Shown here piece by piece: positions 15,302-24,144 of a stretch of DNA of 64,000 bases. The DNA comes from Pseudomonas anatoliensis (GTDB lineage Bacteria; Pseudomonadota; Gammaproteobacteria; Pseudomonadales; Pseudomonadaceae): positions 480,699 through 544,698 of the forward strand of contig NZ_JACVHC010000004.1 in assembly GCF_017976235.1 (NCBI RefSeq). The letters are read 5' to 3'. The notes beneath the pieces were generated by a model. That model was not told where the DNA came from, searched no databases, and was given only the letters and a program-made list of their open reading frames with translations. The position numbers and the translations under genes are program-made. Every line of letters starts with the position of its first letter. Within the stretch, counting starts at the first letter, position 1.

Positions 15302-15778
15302 ATGAGTACAGCCATTTGCCCTTGCGGCAGCGGCAACCTGCTGGATGCCTGCTGCGGTCATTATCACGAAGGCCTCCCGGCCCCGTGCGCCGAAGCCTTG
15401 ATGCGCTCGCGCTACAGCGCCTACGTGCTGGGGCTGATCGACTATCTGGTGGCCACCACCCTTCCCGCCCAGCAGGCGGGGCTGGATCGACAATCGATCA
15501 GCGCCTGGAGCGCGCAAAGCACCTGGTTGGGCCTTGACGTCGAAAGCTCGGAAGTCTTCGGCGGCCAGCCGGAACATGCTTTTGTCACCTTCACCGCGCG
15601 CTGGCACGACAGCCAGGGCGAACACAGCCACCGCGAACGCTCTTCATTTGTGCAAAATGCCGGGCGTTGGTATTTCATCGACCCCACGGTGCAGTTGAAA
15701 CTGGGGCGCAACGACAGTTGCCCGTGCGCCAGCGGGCAGAAGTTCAAGAAATGCTGTGCGGGGTATTTTGGCGCTTGA
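15302..15778 (+). CDS. YchJ family protein with two SEC-C zinc motifs
   Basis: The 158-residue product has an N-terminal SEC-C motif (CPCGSGNLLDACCGHYHEG), the YchJ middle domain with AEALMRSRYSAYV, TWLGLDV, FVTFTARW and RSSFVQNAGRWYFID, and a C-terminal SEC-C motif (GRNDSCPCASGQKFKKCC). SEC-C motifs bind zinc, as at the SecA C-terminus. The ATG at 15302, just after the upstream stop, is chosen because earlier starts would overlap the preceding gene extensively. Function of YchJ is not established. Confidence 0.9.
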   Translation: MSTAICPCGSGNLLDACCGHYHEGLPAPCAEALMRSRYSAYVLGLIDYLVATTLPAQQAGLDRQSISAWSAQSTWLGLDVESSEVFGGQPEHAFVTFTARWHDSQGEHSHRERSSFVQNAGRWYFIDPTVQLKLGRNDSCPCASGQKFKKCCAGYFGA

Positions 15779-15785
15779 TTTGAAA

Positions 15786-15868
15786 GATCAAAAGATCGCA
15801 GCCTGCGGCAGCTCCTACAGGGTGAAATGCAATCCCATGTAGGAGCTGCCGCAGGCTGCGATCTTTTA
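15786..15868. repeat. paired REP element (GATCAAAAGATCGCAGCC class)
   Basis: Arms GATCAAAAGATCGCAGCCTG and its near-inverse CAGGCTGCGATCTTTTA enclose GCGGCAGCTCCTACA and TGTAGGAGCTGCCGC, a long inverted repeat. It follows the ychJ stop by about ten bases. Confidence 0.8.
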
Positions 15869-15900
15869 GGGCTAGACTGAGCAACAAAAGGAGCTACTCC

Positions 15901-16395
15901 ATGTTTGCTCAACGACGCGCGTTGCAATCCCTCGCCTTTTTCCTGTTTCTCGGGCTCGGCGGCTGCGTCTCATGGTTCGCCGACGATACCCGCGACCCTG
16001 CCGTGCATCTGGTGAAAGTAGAAGTGGTACGCGCCAAACTTCTCGAGCAAAAGTTCATCCTGCACTTTCGCGTCGACAATCCCAACGACAGCGACCTGAC
16101 CGTGCGCGGTCTGGAATACCGTATTCATCTGGCTGACATGTTGCTGACTGAAGGCGAGCACGAGCACTGGTTTACCGTCGGCCCCAAACACAGCGCGTAC
16201 TTCAAAGTGCCGATCCGAACCAACCTGTGGCCGAAGGTAAAGGACGTGGTGAAAATGCTGAAAAACTCGAAGCAGCAGATTCCCTATCGATTGCAGGGGG
16301 AAATGGAAACCGGTTTATTCATCGCTCACTACGTGCACCTTGAGCGCAATGGCGTAATAATCCCCGCCGATTTAATTCCGGAGCAACACCGATGA
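15901..16395 (+). CDS. LEA14-like (LEA type 2) lipoprotein
   Basis: The 164-residue protein has a lipoprotein signal (FFLFLGLGGC, Cys22) followed by a WHy/LEA-2 domain: VRAKLLEQKFILHFRVDNPNDSDLTVRGLEYRIHLAD is the diagnostic stretch. It should be a periplasm-facing, membrane-anchored beta-sandwich; bacterial members are linked with stress tolerance but the partner is unknown. AAGGAG precedes the start. Its last four bases overlap the next ATG (ATGA). Confidence 0.8.
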   Translation: MFAQRRALQSLAFFLFLGLGGCVSWFADDTRDPAVHLVKVEVVRAKLLEQKFILHFRVDNPNDSDLTVRGLEYRIHLADMLLTEGEHEHWFTVGPKHSAYFKVPIRTNLWPKVKDVVKMLKNSKQQIPYRLQGEMETGLFIAHYVHLERNGVIIPADLIPEQHR

Positions 16396-16601
16396 CCCAA
16401 CAACCTCATGTCCATGGCCCTGATTGCAACCACGATCATGATCATGACCATCACCACGATCACGATCACGGCCATGTCCACGGTCCGAACTGCGGCCACG
16501 CCCACCAGGAACCGGTGCGCAACGCCCTGAAAGACGTCGGCCGCAACGACCCTTGCCCATGCGGCAACGGCAAGAAATTCAAGAAGTGCCACGGGGCGTG
16601 A
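16392..16601 (+). CDS. small His-rich SEC-C zinc-motif protein
   Basis: The 69-residue product has a long N-terminal His/Asp tract (HDHDHDHHHDHDHGHVHG) and a C-terminal SEC-C motif, GRNDPCPCGNGKKFKKCHGA. Both parts look metal-binding, most likely zinc. It overlaps the LEA-type gene by 4 bases and lies about 600 bases from YchJ, which has two SEC-C motifs of nearly the same sequence. A role in zinc storage or delivery, or as a SecA-tail-like adaptor, is possible but not shown. Confidence 0.75.
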   Translation: MTQQPHVHGPDCNHDHDHDHHHDHDHGHVHGPNCGHAHQEPVRNALKDVGRNDPCPCGNGKKFKKCHGA

Positions 16602-16700
16602 TGATCTGGGCGAAGAGCTTCTTCGCCTGATCAACCGCCATCGCTAGCAGGCTAGCTCCCACAGTTGATCGAATTTATCCAGATGGCATGCGATCAACTG

Positions 16701-16794
16701 TAGGAGCTGCGGCACGCTGCGATCTTTTGACCTTGATGGTAAAAAAACCGGATCAAAAGATCGCAGCCTCGTTGCACTCGAATGCTCCTACAGG
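16701..16794. repeat. degenerate REP pair
   Basis: TAGGAGCTGCGGCACGCTGC-GATCTTTTGA is followed by GATCAAAAGATCGCAGCCTC and a degenerate GCTCCTACAGG end. One arm has diverged (CTCGTTGCACTCGAAT in place of TGCGGCAG). Confidence 0.6.
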
Positions 16795-16839
16795 GCTGCG
16801 TGTCGAGTAAACCGCAGCAGCCTGCTCGCGATAACGGCG

Positions 16840-17397
16840 TCAGCCGGCCGCCAGAATCTGCGCAACGCTAATCACCGTCGCATACTCCCCATGCAAATTC
16901 CCCAGCGACATCCCATGCACCTCTTCAGCTGAACGCGGTGTGCCGAAATAATCGGCCTTGTCGAAGGTGAAGCACGCATCCTCCGCCACCCACGCCTCAA
17001 ACCCCAGGTTTCCCGCCGTGCGCGCCGTGGATTCCACCGAGTTGTTGGTCGCGACGCCCACGATGATCAACTGCCCGATCCCCGCCTCACGCAACCGCGC
17101 TTGCAGTCCAGTGGCGCAAAAGGCGTCCGGCACTCGCTTTTGAATCAGCCATTCGCCGTCACCGGGCAAAAAACTTTGCTGAAACTCCACCCCTTCCTGC
17201 TCGGGCCAGAACACTGAATCCGGCGAGCGCGACAGGTGTTGCACATGAATCACCGGCCTTGCGCTATCCCGCCAGAACCCAAGCAGATCAAGAATGCGCT
17301 CTTCGGCCTGCGGATTATTGCGCCGCCCCAGACGCGGATGCAGGATGCCTTTTTGCTGGTCGATGATGATCAGTGCCGCGTTGGCCTGAAGTTCCAT
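16840..17397 (-). CDS. isochorismatase-family hydrolase lacking the catalytic Cys (YecD-like)
   Basis: The 185-residue protein has the family fold markers: ALIIIDQQKG with D13, IQKRVPDAF with K87, and the loop GVATNNSVESTAR. In the active cysteine hydrolases the position before V is Cys; here it is Ser120, so the usual nucleophile is missing. E. coli YecD also lacks that Cys at this site, so this is probably a subfamily trait. ATG 17397 (MELQANAAL) is preferred over longer upstream frames because it aligns with the family start. Substrate unknown. Confidence 0.8.
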   Translation of the reverse strand: MELQANAALIIIDQQKGILHPRLGRRNNPQAEERILDLLGFWRDSARPVIHVQHLSRSPDSVFWPEQEGVEFQQSFLPGDGEWLIQKRVPDAFCATGLQARLREAGIGQLIIVGVATNNSVESTARTAGNLGFEAWVAEDACFTFDKADYFGTPRSAEEVHGMSLGNLHGEYATVISVAQILAAG

Positions 17398-17579
17398 GGT
17401 GGTCTTCTCATAAGCGTCATTTGAGTTCCCGTACTTCAACATCCCAGCCTTCAACCAGGCAAGCCATGAAACGATCATCGATCAGCGGCAAGAAATAACC
17501 ACTCGCCCCGCTTGCGCGGCATCCTCCTGCTCACTAACGTAGCGCCTTTACTGACGCTACCCCCCGCAGGAGCTTTGCC

Positions 17580-20030
17580 ATGGCCTCGCCAGCCCTCACA
17601 CATTTTCTTCCCCGGTTCGGCGTTGCCGCAGCAGTGGCCGGTGTTTTGAGCCTGACCGGTTGTCAGACCTGGAACGCTCAGGACACCCTCCCGCCCACCT
17701 CCGGCGTGCAACCGCTCAAGGGTCTGGCGCAGAACGTTTCAGTGCGCCGCAATGCCATGGGCATGCCGTTGATCGAAAGCAACAGCTTCCACGACGCGCT
17801 GTTCGCCCTCGGCTATGTCCACGCCAGCGACCGCATCAATCAGATGGTCACTCTGCGTCTGTTGGCTCAGGGCCGTCTCGCGGAGATGTCCGGCGCGTCG
17901 ATGCTCGACGCCGACCGCTACATGCGCGCGGTCAATCTGAAGAAGAGCGCCGGTGAGCTGTACAAAGCCTCGTCACCGCGGTTCAAGCGCTTCTTCGAAG
18001 TTTATGCGCGGGGCGTCAACGCCTACCTGTTCCGCTATGCCGACAAGCTGCCGGGCGACCTCGCCTCCAGCGGCTACAAGCCTGAATACTGGAAACCGGA
18101 AGATTCAGCGCTGATTTTCGCCCTGCTGAACTTCAGCCAGTCGGCCAACCTGCCGGAAGAAATCGCTTCGCTGGTGCTGGCACAGACCGTCACCACCGAC
18201 AAACTCGCGTGGCTGACCCCTTCGGCGCCCGACGAAAACCTGCCGCTGGGCGAAGCCGACAAGTTGCAAGGCCTCAAGCTCAACGGGCAGATCCCCGGCC
18301 TGAGCGAATTGAGCAGCGCCAGCCAGCAGCTGTCGACGTTGAACCTGCTGGGCGCCACGTCTTCGAACAACTGGGCCATCGCGCCGCAACGCAGCCGTAG
18401 CGGCAAAAGTCTTTTGGCCAGCGACAGTCATGGCCCATTGGCCGCGCCGTCGCTGTGGAGTTTCGTGCAGATCCGCGCGCCGAAATATCAGGCTGCCGGC
18501 GTGACCGTAGCCGGTCTGCCGATGGTGCTCGGTGGTTTCAACGGCAAAGTGGCGTGGAGCATGAGCAGCGTGCTCGGCGACAACCAGGATCTGTTCCTGG
18601 AAAAAATCCGTCGCCAGGGCAGCAGCCTGACCTACGAGGTCAATGGCAAATGGCAGCCACTGGGCGTGCGCAACGAAACCTACTTCGTCAAAGGCCAGCG
18701 GCCGATTCGTGAAGCGGTGTACGAAACCCGTCACGGCGCACTGCTCAACAGTGCCCAGGCTGCGGCGCAAGGCAACGGCTACGGCCTGGCCTTGCAGACA
18801 CCAAGTTTCACTGACGACAAATCGCTGGATGCTTTTTTTGATCTGAGCCGTGCGCAGAACGTTGAACGCGCCTCGGACGCCAGCCGGGAAATCCGCGCTA
18901 TCGCGTTGAATCTGGTGTTTGCCGATGCGAGCAACATCGGCTGGCAAGTCACCGGGCGTTTCCCCAATCGCCGTGAAGGCGAAGGCCTGCTGCCATCGCC
19001 GGGTTGGGAAGGTCGCTACGACTGGGACGGTTACGCCGACCCGATGCTGCACCCCTACGATCAGGACCCGGCGCAAGGCTGGCTCGGCACCGCCAACCAG
19101 CGCGTGATCCCGCATGGTTACGGCATGCAGTTGTCCAACTCCTGGGCTGCGCCGGAACGCGGCGAACGTCTGGCAGAACTGGCCGGCAGCGGCAAGCACG
19201 ACAGTCGCAGCGTGATCGCCATGCAATACGACCAGAGCACAACATTCGCCGCCAAACTGAAGAAAGTCTTCGAAGCGCCAGGCATGAAGCAGCCGCTGAA
19301 ACAGGCGATTGATGCCCTGCCGGAAGCCGATCGCAGCAAGGCGCGTGAGGCGTTTACGCGATTGATGGCGTTCGACGGCAAACTCAGCCCGACATCGGCC
19401 GATGCGGCGATCTATGAACTGTTCCTGCAAGAAAGCATGAAACAGATCTTCCTCGACGAACTCGGCCCCGAGTCGAGCCCGGCGTGGAAAGCGTTTATCG
19501 CCAACGGTGACTTGTCCTATGCGGCGCAGGCCGATCATTTGCTGGAGCGCGAGGACAGTCCGTTCTGGGATGACCTGCGCACGCCGCAAAAAGAAGACAA
19601 AGCCGTGATACTCGCCCGCAGCTTCGCGGCGGCGATCAACGCTGGCGACAGTCAGTTGGGCGGCGATCACAAAGCCTGGCAGTGGGGCAAATTGCACAGC
19701 TATGCGTGGAAGAACGCCAATGGCCAGACCGTTCGCGGGCCGCTGGCCGCGGGTGGTGATCACACGACTTTGAATACTTCGGCATTTGCGTGGGGCCAAG
19801 ACTTTGCTACCACACGAGCGCCTTCGATGCGCTTCATCGTCGACTTCGGTCAGGCCGAACCATTGATGGGGCAGAACGGCACCGGGCAGTCGGGGAATCC
19901 GCTTAGCCCGAACTACCTCAATGGCATCGATCAGTGGTTGAAGGGGCAGTACATCGGATTGCCGATGCAGCCGCAGAACTTTGATCGGGTTTATGGGAAG
20001 GCGCGTCTGACCCTGACCCCGGGCAAGTAA
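17580..20030 (+). CDS. quiP: acyl-homoserine lactone acylase QuiP (penicillin-acylase family)
   Basis: The 816-residue precursor belongs to the N-terminal nucleophile hydrolases. It begins with an export signal that also has a lipobox (LSLTGC, Cys28). The alpha chain has GMPLIESNSFHDALFALGYVHASDR. The autocleavage site is GAT-S-SNNW, making Ser262 (Ser-Asn-x-Trp) the N-terminal nucleophile of the beta chain. Length and neighbours match PAO1 quiP (PA1032, from memory). QuiP removes the acyl chain from long-chain AHL quorum signals; a role in signal turnover or use as nutrient follows from the family. Penicillin-type substrates cannot be excluded. Confidence 0.85.
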   Translation: MASPALTHFLPRFGVAAAVAGVLSLTGCQTWNAQDTLPPTSGVQPLKGLAQNVSVRRNAMGMPLIESNSFHDALFALGYVHASDRINQMVTLRLLAQGRLAEMSGASMLDADRYMRAVNLKKSAGELYKASSPRFKRFFEVYARGVNAYLFRYADKLPGDLASSGYKPEYWKPEDSALIFALLNFSQSANLPEEIASLVLAQTVTTDKLAWLTPSAPDENLPLGEADKLQGLKLNGQIPGLSELSSASQQLSTLNLLGATSSNNWAIAPQRSRSGKSLLASDSHGPLAAPSLWSFVQIRAPKYQAAGVTVAGLPMVLGGFNGKVAWSMSSVLGDNQDLFLEKIRRQGSSLTYEVNGKWQPLGVRNETYFVKGQRPIREAVYETRHGALLNSAQAAAQGNGYGLALQTPSFTDDKSLDAFFDLSRAQNVERASDASREIRAIALNLVFADASNIGWQVTGRFPNRREGEGLLPSPGWEGRYDWDGYADPMLHPYDQDPAQGWLGTANQRVIPHGYGMQLSNSWAAPERGERLAELAGSGKHDSRSVIAMQYDQSTTFAAKLKKVFEAPGMKQPLKQAIDALPEADRSKAREAFTRLMAFDGKLSPTSADAAIYELFLQESMKQIFLDELGPESSPAWKAFIANGDLSYAAQADHLLEREDSPFWDDLRTPQKEDKAVILARSFAAAINAGDSQLGGDHKAWQWGKLHSYAWKNANGQTVRGPLAAGGDHTTLNTSAFAWGQDFATTRAPSMRFIVDFGQAEPLMGQNGTGQSGNPLSPNYLNGIDQWLKGQYIGLPMQPQNFDRVYGKARLTLTPGK

Positions 20031-20036
20031 CGGAAA

Positions 20037-20110
20037 GATCAAGAGATCGCAGCCTTCGGCAGCTCCTGCACAGACAAATGTAGGAGCTGCCGAAGGCTGC
20101 GATCTTTTGA
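20037..20110. repeat. paired REP element
   Basis: GATCAAGAGATCGCAGCC and GGCTGCGATCTTTTGA bracket CTTCGGCAGCTCCTGCA and TGTAGGAGCTGCCGAAG. It lies directly after the quiP stop and could form the transcript-end hairpin. Confidence 0.8.
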
Positions 20111-20190
20111 TTTTCACCCCTGAAAATCCAATAGAACTTCCACCCTCGCACCAACCTCATAGCTAACAAGCCCCCCATTCTGGTAACGAC

Positions 20191-21222
20191 ATGGACCTTG
20201 TTATCGCGCGCCCGGAAGGTTTGTACTGTCCCGCCGGGGATTTCTATATCGACCCCTGGCGCCCTGTCGAGCGTTCGGTGATCACCCATGCCCACGGCGA
20301 TCACGCCCGCACCGGCAACCAGCATTATCTAGCCAGCAGCGCCAGCGAAGGGATTCTGCGCGCGCGCCTGGGACAGGACATCAACCTGCAAACCCTCGCG
20401 TACGGCCAACGCCTGACACACCACGGCGTCACCTTGAGCTTTCACCCGGCCGGTCACGTGCTCGGCTCGGCGCAAGTGCGTCTGGAATACGGCGGTGAAG
20501 TCTGGGTCGCCTCAGGGGATTACAAGATCGAGCCGGACGGCACCTGCACGCCGTTCGAACCGGTGCGCTGCCACACCTTCATCACCGAATCGACCTTCGG
20601 TTTGCCGATCTATCGCTGGCAGCCGCAGGCGCAGGTGTTCGGCGAAATAAACGAATGGTGGAAAGCCAACATCGCCGCCGGCAAGGCCAGCGTGTTGTTC
20701 TGCTATTCCTTCGGCAAAGCCCAGCGAATCCTCCATGGCATCGACGAAAGCCTCGGGCCGATACTCAGCCACGGCGCCGTCGAACCGTTGAACCGGGTTT
20801 ACCGCGACGCCGGCGTGTACCTGCCGCCGACGATCTACGCCGGTGATGTGAAAAAAAGCGACCCGATCATGCGCCAGGCCCTGGTCATCGCCCCGCCTTC
20901 AGCCGGTGGCAGCACCTGGATGAGGCGCTTCGGTGACTTCAGCGACGCGTTCGCCAGTGGCTGGATGCGCCTGCGCGGCACGCGGCGGCGGCGCGGGGTC
21001 GACCGCGGTTTCGTGCTGTCCGACCACGCCGACTGGCCCGGCCTGCTGTGGGCGATCAACCAGACCGGCGCCGAACGGGTGATGGTCACCCACGGCTCGA
21101 TTGGCGTACTCGTGCGCCATCTGCGCGAGCAAGGTCTCGATGCCCAAGGCTTCAACACCGAATACGGCGATGACGAAGAAGAAAGCGCTGCCACACCGAC
21201 CATTGCCGAGATACCCGCATGA
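20191..21222 (+). CDS. ligase-associated DNA exonuclease (metallo-beta-lactamase fold)
   Basis: The 343-residue protein is a beta-CASP-like nuclease of the ligase-associated exonuclease family. The metal site HAHGDH (residues 33-38) is near the N-terminus, followed by HPAGHVLGSAQV, ASGDYKIEPDGTC, FITESTFGLPIYRW and the late VLSDHADWPGLL and VMVTHGS blocks. It should trim DNA ends for the ligase encoded next; its stop overlaps the ligase ATG by 4 bases (ATGA). The helicase and phosphoesterase of the same repair set are found 5 kb downstream. Confidence 0.88.
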   Translation: MDLVIARPEGLYCPAGDFYIDPWRPVERSVITHAHGDHARTGNQHYLASSASEGILRARLGQDINLQTLAYGQRLTHHGVTLSFHPAGHVLGSAQVRLEYGGEVWVASGDYKIEPDGTCTPFEPVRCHTFITESTFGLPIYRWQPQAQVFGEINEWWKANIAAGKASVLFCYSFGKAQRILHGIDESLGPILSHGAVEPLNRVYRDAGVYLPPTIYAGDVKKSDPIMRQALVIAPPSAGGSTWMRRFGDFSDAFASGWMRLRGTRRRRGVDRGFVLSDHADWPGLLWAINQTGAERVMVTHGSIGVLVRHLREQGLDAQGFNTEYGDDEEESAATPTIAEIPA

Positions 21223-22907
21223 AAGCCTTCGCCGAGTTGTACGCAGAACTCGACGCCACCACGTCCAGCAACGCCAAACTGGCAGCCATGCAGGCCTATT
21301 TCGCCCAGGCCGAACCGCAGGATGCGGCGTGGGCGGTGTACTTCTTGTCCGGCGGCCGGCCGCGGCAATTGGTGCCGGTGCGGATCCTGCGCGAGCTGGC
21401 GGTCGCGGTCTCCGGGCTGACGCCATGGCTGTTCGAGGAGAGCTATCAATCGGTCGGTGACCTTGCGGAAACCATTTCGCTGGTGCTGCCGGAAAACCCG
21501 CACAGCTCCGACGCCGGCCTCGCCGAATGGATCGAGGACAAATTATTACCCCTGCGCGGTGAAACCCCGGAGTTCCTGTCCCGGCAGTTGCCTGCGCTGT
21601 GGGCGCAACTGGATCGGGCGAGCCTGATGCTGTGCATAAAACTGATCACCGGCAGTTTCCGCGTTGGCGTGTCGAAACTGTTGGTGACCCGCGCACTGGC
21701 GTCGATGGCCGGGCTCGACAGCAAACGCGTGGCGCAGCGTCTGGTGGGTTACACCGATCTGTCCAATCGGCCGAACGCCGCCAGTTATCTCAAATTGATC
21801 GCCGCGGAATCTGCCGACGAGCATTCCCAGCGCGGCGGCCAGCCGTACCCGTTTTTCCTCGCGCATGCCTTGGCGCAACCCGTTGAGGAGTTCGAAGCGC
21901 TGATCGGCCCGGCGAGCAACTGGCAGGTGGAATGGAAGTGGGATGGCATTCGCGCGCAAGTGGTCAAGCGTGACGGCCGCTTGTGGGTATGGTCGCGCGG
22001 CGAAGAATTGGTGACCGAGCGCTTCCCCGAACTGGATGTGCTGGTGCACGGTTTGCCCGATGGCACGGTGATCGACGGCGAAATCGTGGTGTGGAAAAGC
22101 ACCCGCCCGCACACCGAAGATGCCTTTGATCCGCAATCGACCGAGCCGCCCGCGGTGCAACCGTTCGCCCAGCTGCAACAGCGAATCGGGCGCAAGACCC
22201 TCGACAAGAAAATCCTCGAAGACATACCGGTGGTGGTGCTCGCTTACGACTTGCTGGAATGGCAAGGCGAAGACTGGCGCAATCAGCCGCAAGCCCGGCG
22301 CCGCGCGCAACTGGAAGATGTCATCGCCCGTTGCAACAGCCCGGTGCTGCTGCCCTCACCGGTACTGACCGGCACGGACTGGTTCGACCTCGCCCGTCAG
22401 CGCGAAGCCTCCCGGCGCCTGGGCGTCGAAGGCATGATGCTGAAGGCGCGCGATGCGATGTACGGCGTCGGTCGCACCAAGGACATGGGTGTGTGGTGGA
22501 AATGGAAGGTCGACCCCTTCAGCGTCGACGCGGTTTTGATTTATGCACAACGCGGTCATGGCCGCCGTGCCAGCCTGTACAGCGATTACACATTCGCCGT
22601 GTGGGACGGCCCGCCCGAGTCCAGTCAGCGCGCATTGGTGCCGTTCGCCAAGGCCTATTCAGGGCTGACGGATGCGGAAATGCGTCAGGTCGACAGCATC
22701 GTGCGCAAGACCACTGTGGAAAAATTCGGCCCGGTCAGCAGTGTGAAACCGAGCCTGGTATTTGAGCTGGGGTTCGAAGGCATCGCCCTCTCGCGCCGGC
22801 ACAAGAGCGGAATCGCCGTGCGCTTCCCACGGATGCTGCGCTGGCGGCAGGACAAGACTGTGGACGAGGCGGATAGCCTGGCGACGTTGCAGGATCTGCT
22901 GGCCTGA
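21219..22907 (+). CDS. ATP-dependent DNA ligase of the four-gene repair set
   Basis: The 562-residue ligase has an N-terminal DNA-binding domain with KLITGSFRVGVSKLLVTRAL, the adenylation motif EWKWDGIRAQ with Lys240 as the AMP-accepting residue, IDGEIVVW, LAYDLLEWQGEDW, VEGMMLKARDAMYGVGRT, and an OB-fold with WWKWKVDP. It is separate from the NAD-dependent housekeeping ligase. The family is encoded with a nuclease, helicase and phosphoesterase and is inferred to act in DNA end repair. Here it is directly fused in operon with the exonuclease, but the next two partners are displaced by a transporter cassette. Confidence 0.93.
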   Translation: MKAFAELYAELDATTSSNAKLAAMQAYFAQAEPQDAAWAVYFLSGGRPRQLVPVRILRELAVAVSGLTPWLFEESYQSVGDLAETISLVLPENPHSSDAGLAEWIEDKLLPLRGETPEFLSRQLPALWAQLDRASLMLCIKLITGSFRVGVSKLLVTRALASMAGLDSKRVAQRLVGYTDLSNRPNAASYLKLIAAESADEHSQRGGQPYPFFLAHALAQPVEEFEALIGPASNWQVEWKWDGIRAQVVKRDGRLWVWSRGEELVTERFPELDVLVHGLPDGTVIDGEIVVWKSTRPHTEDAFDPQSTEPPAVQPFAQLQQRIGRKTLDKKILEDIPVVVLAYDLLEWQGEDWRNQPQARRRAQLEDVIARCNSPVLLPSPVLTGTDWFDLARQREASRRLGVEGMMLKARDAMYGVGRTKDMGVWWKWKVDPFSVDAVLIYAQRGHGRRASLYSDYTFAVWDGPPESSQRALVPFAKAYSGLTDAEMRQVDSIVRKTTVEKFGPVSSVKPSLVFELGFEGIALSRRHKSGIAVRFPRMLRWRQDKTVDEADSLATLQDLLA

Positions 22908-22968
22908 CCCCATATTCAACGACAGTTAAAGCCTACTATCCATTGCTTTATCTGGAGTGACAGCCATT

Positions 22969-23090
22969 TGTGGCGAGGGGATTTATCCCCGATCGGCTGC
23001 GCAGCAGTCGCAAAATCCGAGTATGCGGTCCGCTTGAGGGAATGCTGGGGCAGCTTCGCTGCCCATCGGGGATAAATCCCCTCACCACAA
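22969..23090. repeat. paired REP element (GTGGCGAGGGGATTTATCCC class)
   Basis: Arms TGTGGCGAGGGGATTTATCC and GGATAAATCCCCTCACCACA enclose about 80 bases with the inner palindrome GGGGCAGCTTCGCTGCCC. It lies at the left edge of the amino-acid transporter cassette and matches 11771-11878. Confidence 0.78.
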
Positions 23091-23305
23091 GTGCCCTCAA
23101 TCTCTAGTCACGAACTGAAATGGTGCAGGGTTTTTACGCCGCCCATTTCCGTGCACCAATCCCCGCCTCTTCGATCAATCCCAACCTTTTAAAACACTTG
23201 TTCGGGACTCTGGTTCGGAAATTGCTACTTTCTATAGGTCGTACGCGTTCCAGTAACAATAATTCTGCGCCACAAGCGCTCATATTGGTTCTTAGGGATT
23301 GAATA

Positions 23306-24088
23306 ATGAAAAAAGCATTGCTGACCCTTTCTGCACTGGCGTTGTGCATGGCCGCTGGCTCCGCGCTGGCCAAGGAATACAAAGAGCTGCGCTTTGGCGT
23401 TGACCCTTCGTACGCACCGTTTGAGTCGAAAGCGGCCGACGGCAGCCTGGTGGGCTTCGACATTGATCTGGGCAACGCGATCTGTGCCGAACTGAAGGTC
23501 AAGTGCAAGTGGGTCGAAAGTGACTTCGACGGCATGATTCCGGGCCTCAAGGCCAACAAATTCGACGGTGTGATCTCGTCGATGACCGTGACCCCGGCCC
23601 GCGAAAAAGTCATCGATTTCTCCAGCGAACTGTTCTCCGGCCCGACCGCTTACGTATTCAAGAAAGGTTCCGGCCTGAGCGAAGACGTTGCGTCCCTCAA
23701 GGGCAAAACCGTCGGCTACGAGCAAGGCACCATTCAGGAAGCCTACGCCAAAGCCGTGCTGGACAAGGCTGGCGTGAAGACTCAGGCCTATCAGAACCAG
23801 GACCAGGTTTACTCCGACCTGACTTCCGGTCGTCTCGATGCCGCGATTCAGGACATGCTGCAAGCCGAACTGGGCTTCCTGAAGTCGCCAAAAGGTGAAG
23901 GCTACGAAGTCAGCAAGCCAGTCGACAGCGAATTGCTGCCAGCCAAAACTGCTGTCGGTATTAAGAAAGGTAACACTGAGCTGAAAGCGCTTTTGGATAA
24001 AGGTATCAAAGCGTTACACGACGACGGCAAATACGCCGAGATTCAAAAGAAACACTTTGGCGATCTGAATCTGTACAGCGGCAAATAA
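23306..24088 (+). CDS. periplasmic cationic amino-acid binding protein (AotJ/ArgT/HisJ type)
   Basis: The 260-residue protein has a signal peptide cut after ALA (MKKALLTLSALALCMAAGSALA) and the type-3 solute-binding pattern: RFGVDPSYAPFESKAADGSLVGFDIDL, GMIPGLKANKFDGVISSMTVTPAREKVIDFS, and a C-terminal KHFGDLNLYSGK. It should capture arginine, ornithine, lysine or histidine for the permeases encoded next. A stem-loop with a T-run follows its stop, fitting the usual excess of binding protein over membrane components. Confidence 0.9.
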   Translation: MKKALLTLSALALCMAAGSALAKEYKELRFGVDPSYAPFESKAADGSLVGFDIDLGNAICAELKVKCKWVESDFDGMIPGLKANKFDGVISSMTVTPAREKVIDFSSELFSGPTAYVFKKGSGLSEDVASLKGKTVGYEQGTIQEAYAKAVLDKAGVKTQAYQNQDQVYSDLTSGRLDAAIQDMLQAELGFLKSPKGEGYEVSKPVDSELLPAKTAVGIKKGNTELKALLDKGIKALHDDGKYAEIQKKHFGDLNLYSGK

Positions 24089-24094
24089 TGCCCC

Positions 24095-24121
24095 GGCGCC
24101 CATCCTCGATGGGCGCCTTTT
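24095..24121 (+). terminator. intra-operon hairpin after the binding-protein gene
   Basis: GGCGCCCAT (24095-24103) pairs with ATGGGCGCC (24109-24117), followed by TTTT. It probably lets only part of the transcripts continue into the permease genes, or protects the upstream message end. Confidence 0.7.
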
Positions 24122-24144
24122 CCATCCGCTCAGGTTGCTGATTT

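Noticed and set aside
18105..20117. 670-codon open frame on the minus strand
   Set aside because: Antisense shadow of quiP with no recognisable domain and running into a REP pair.
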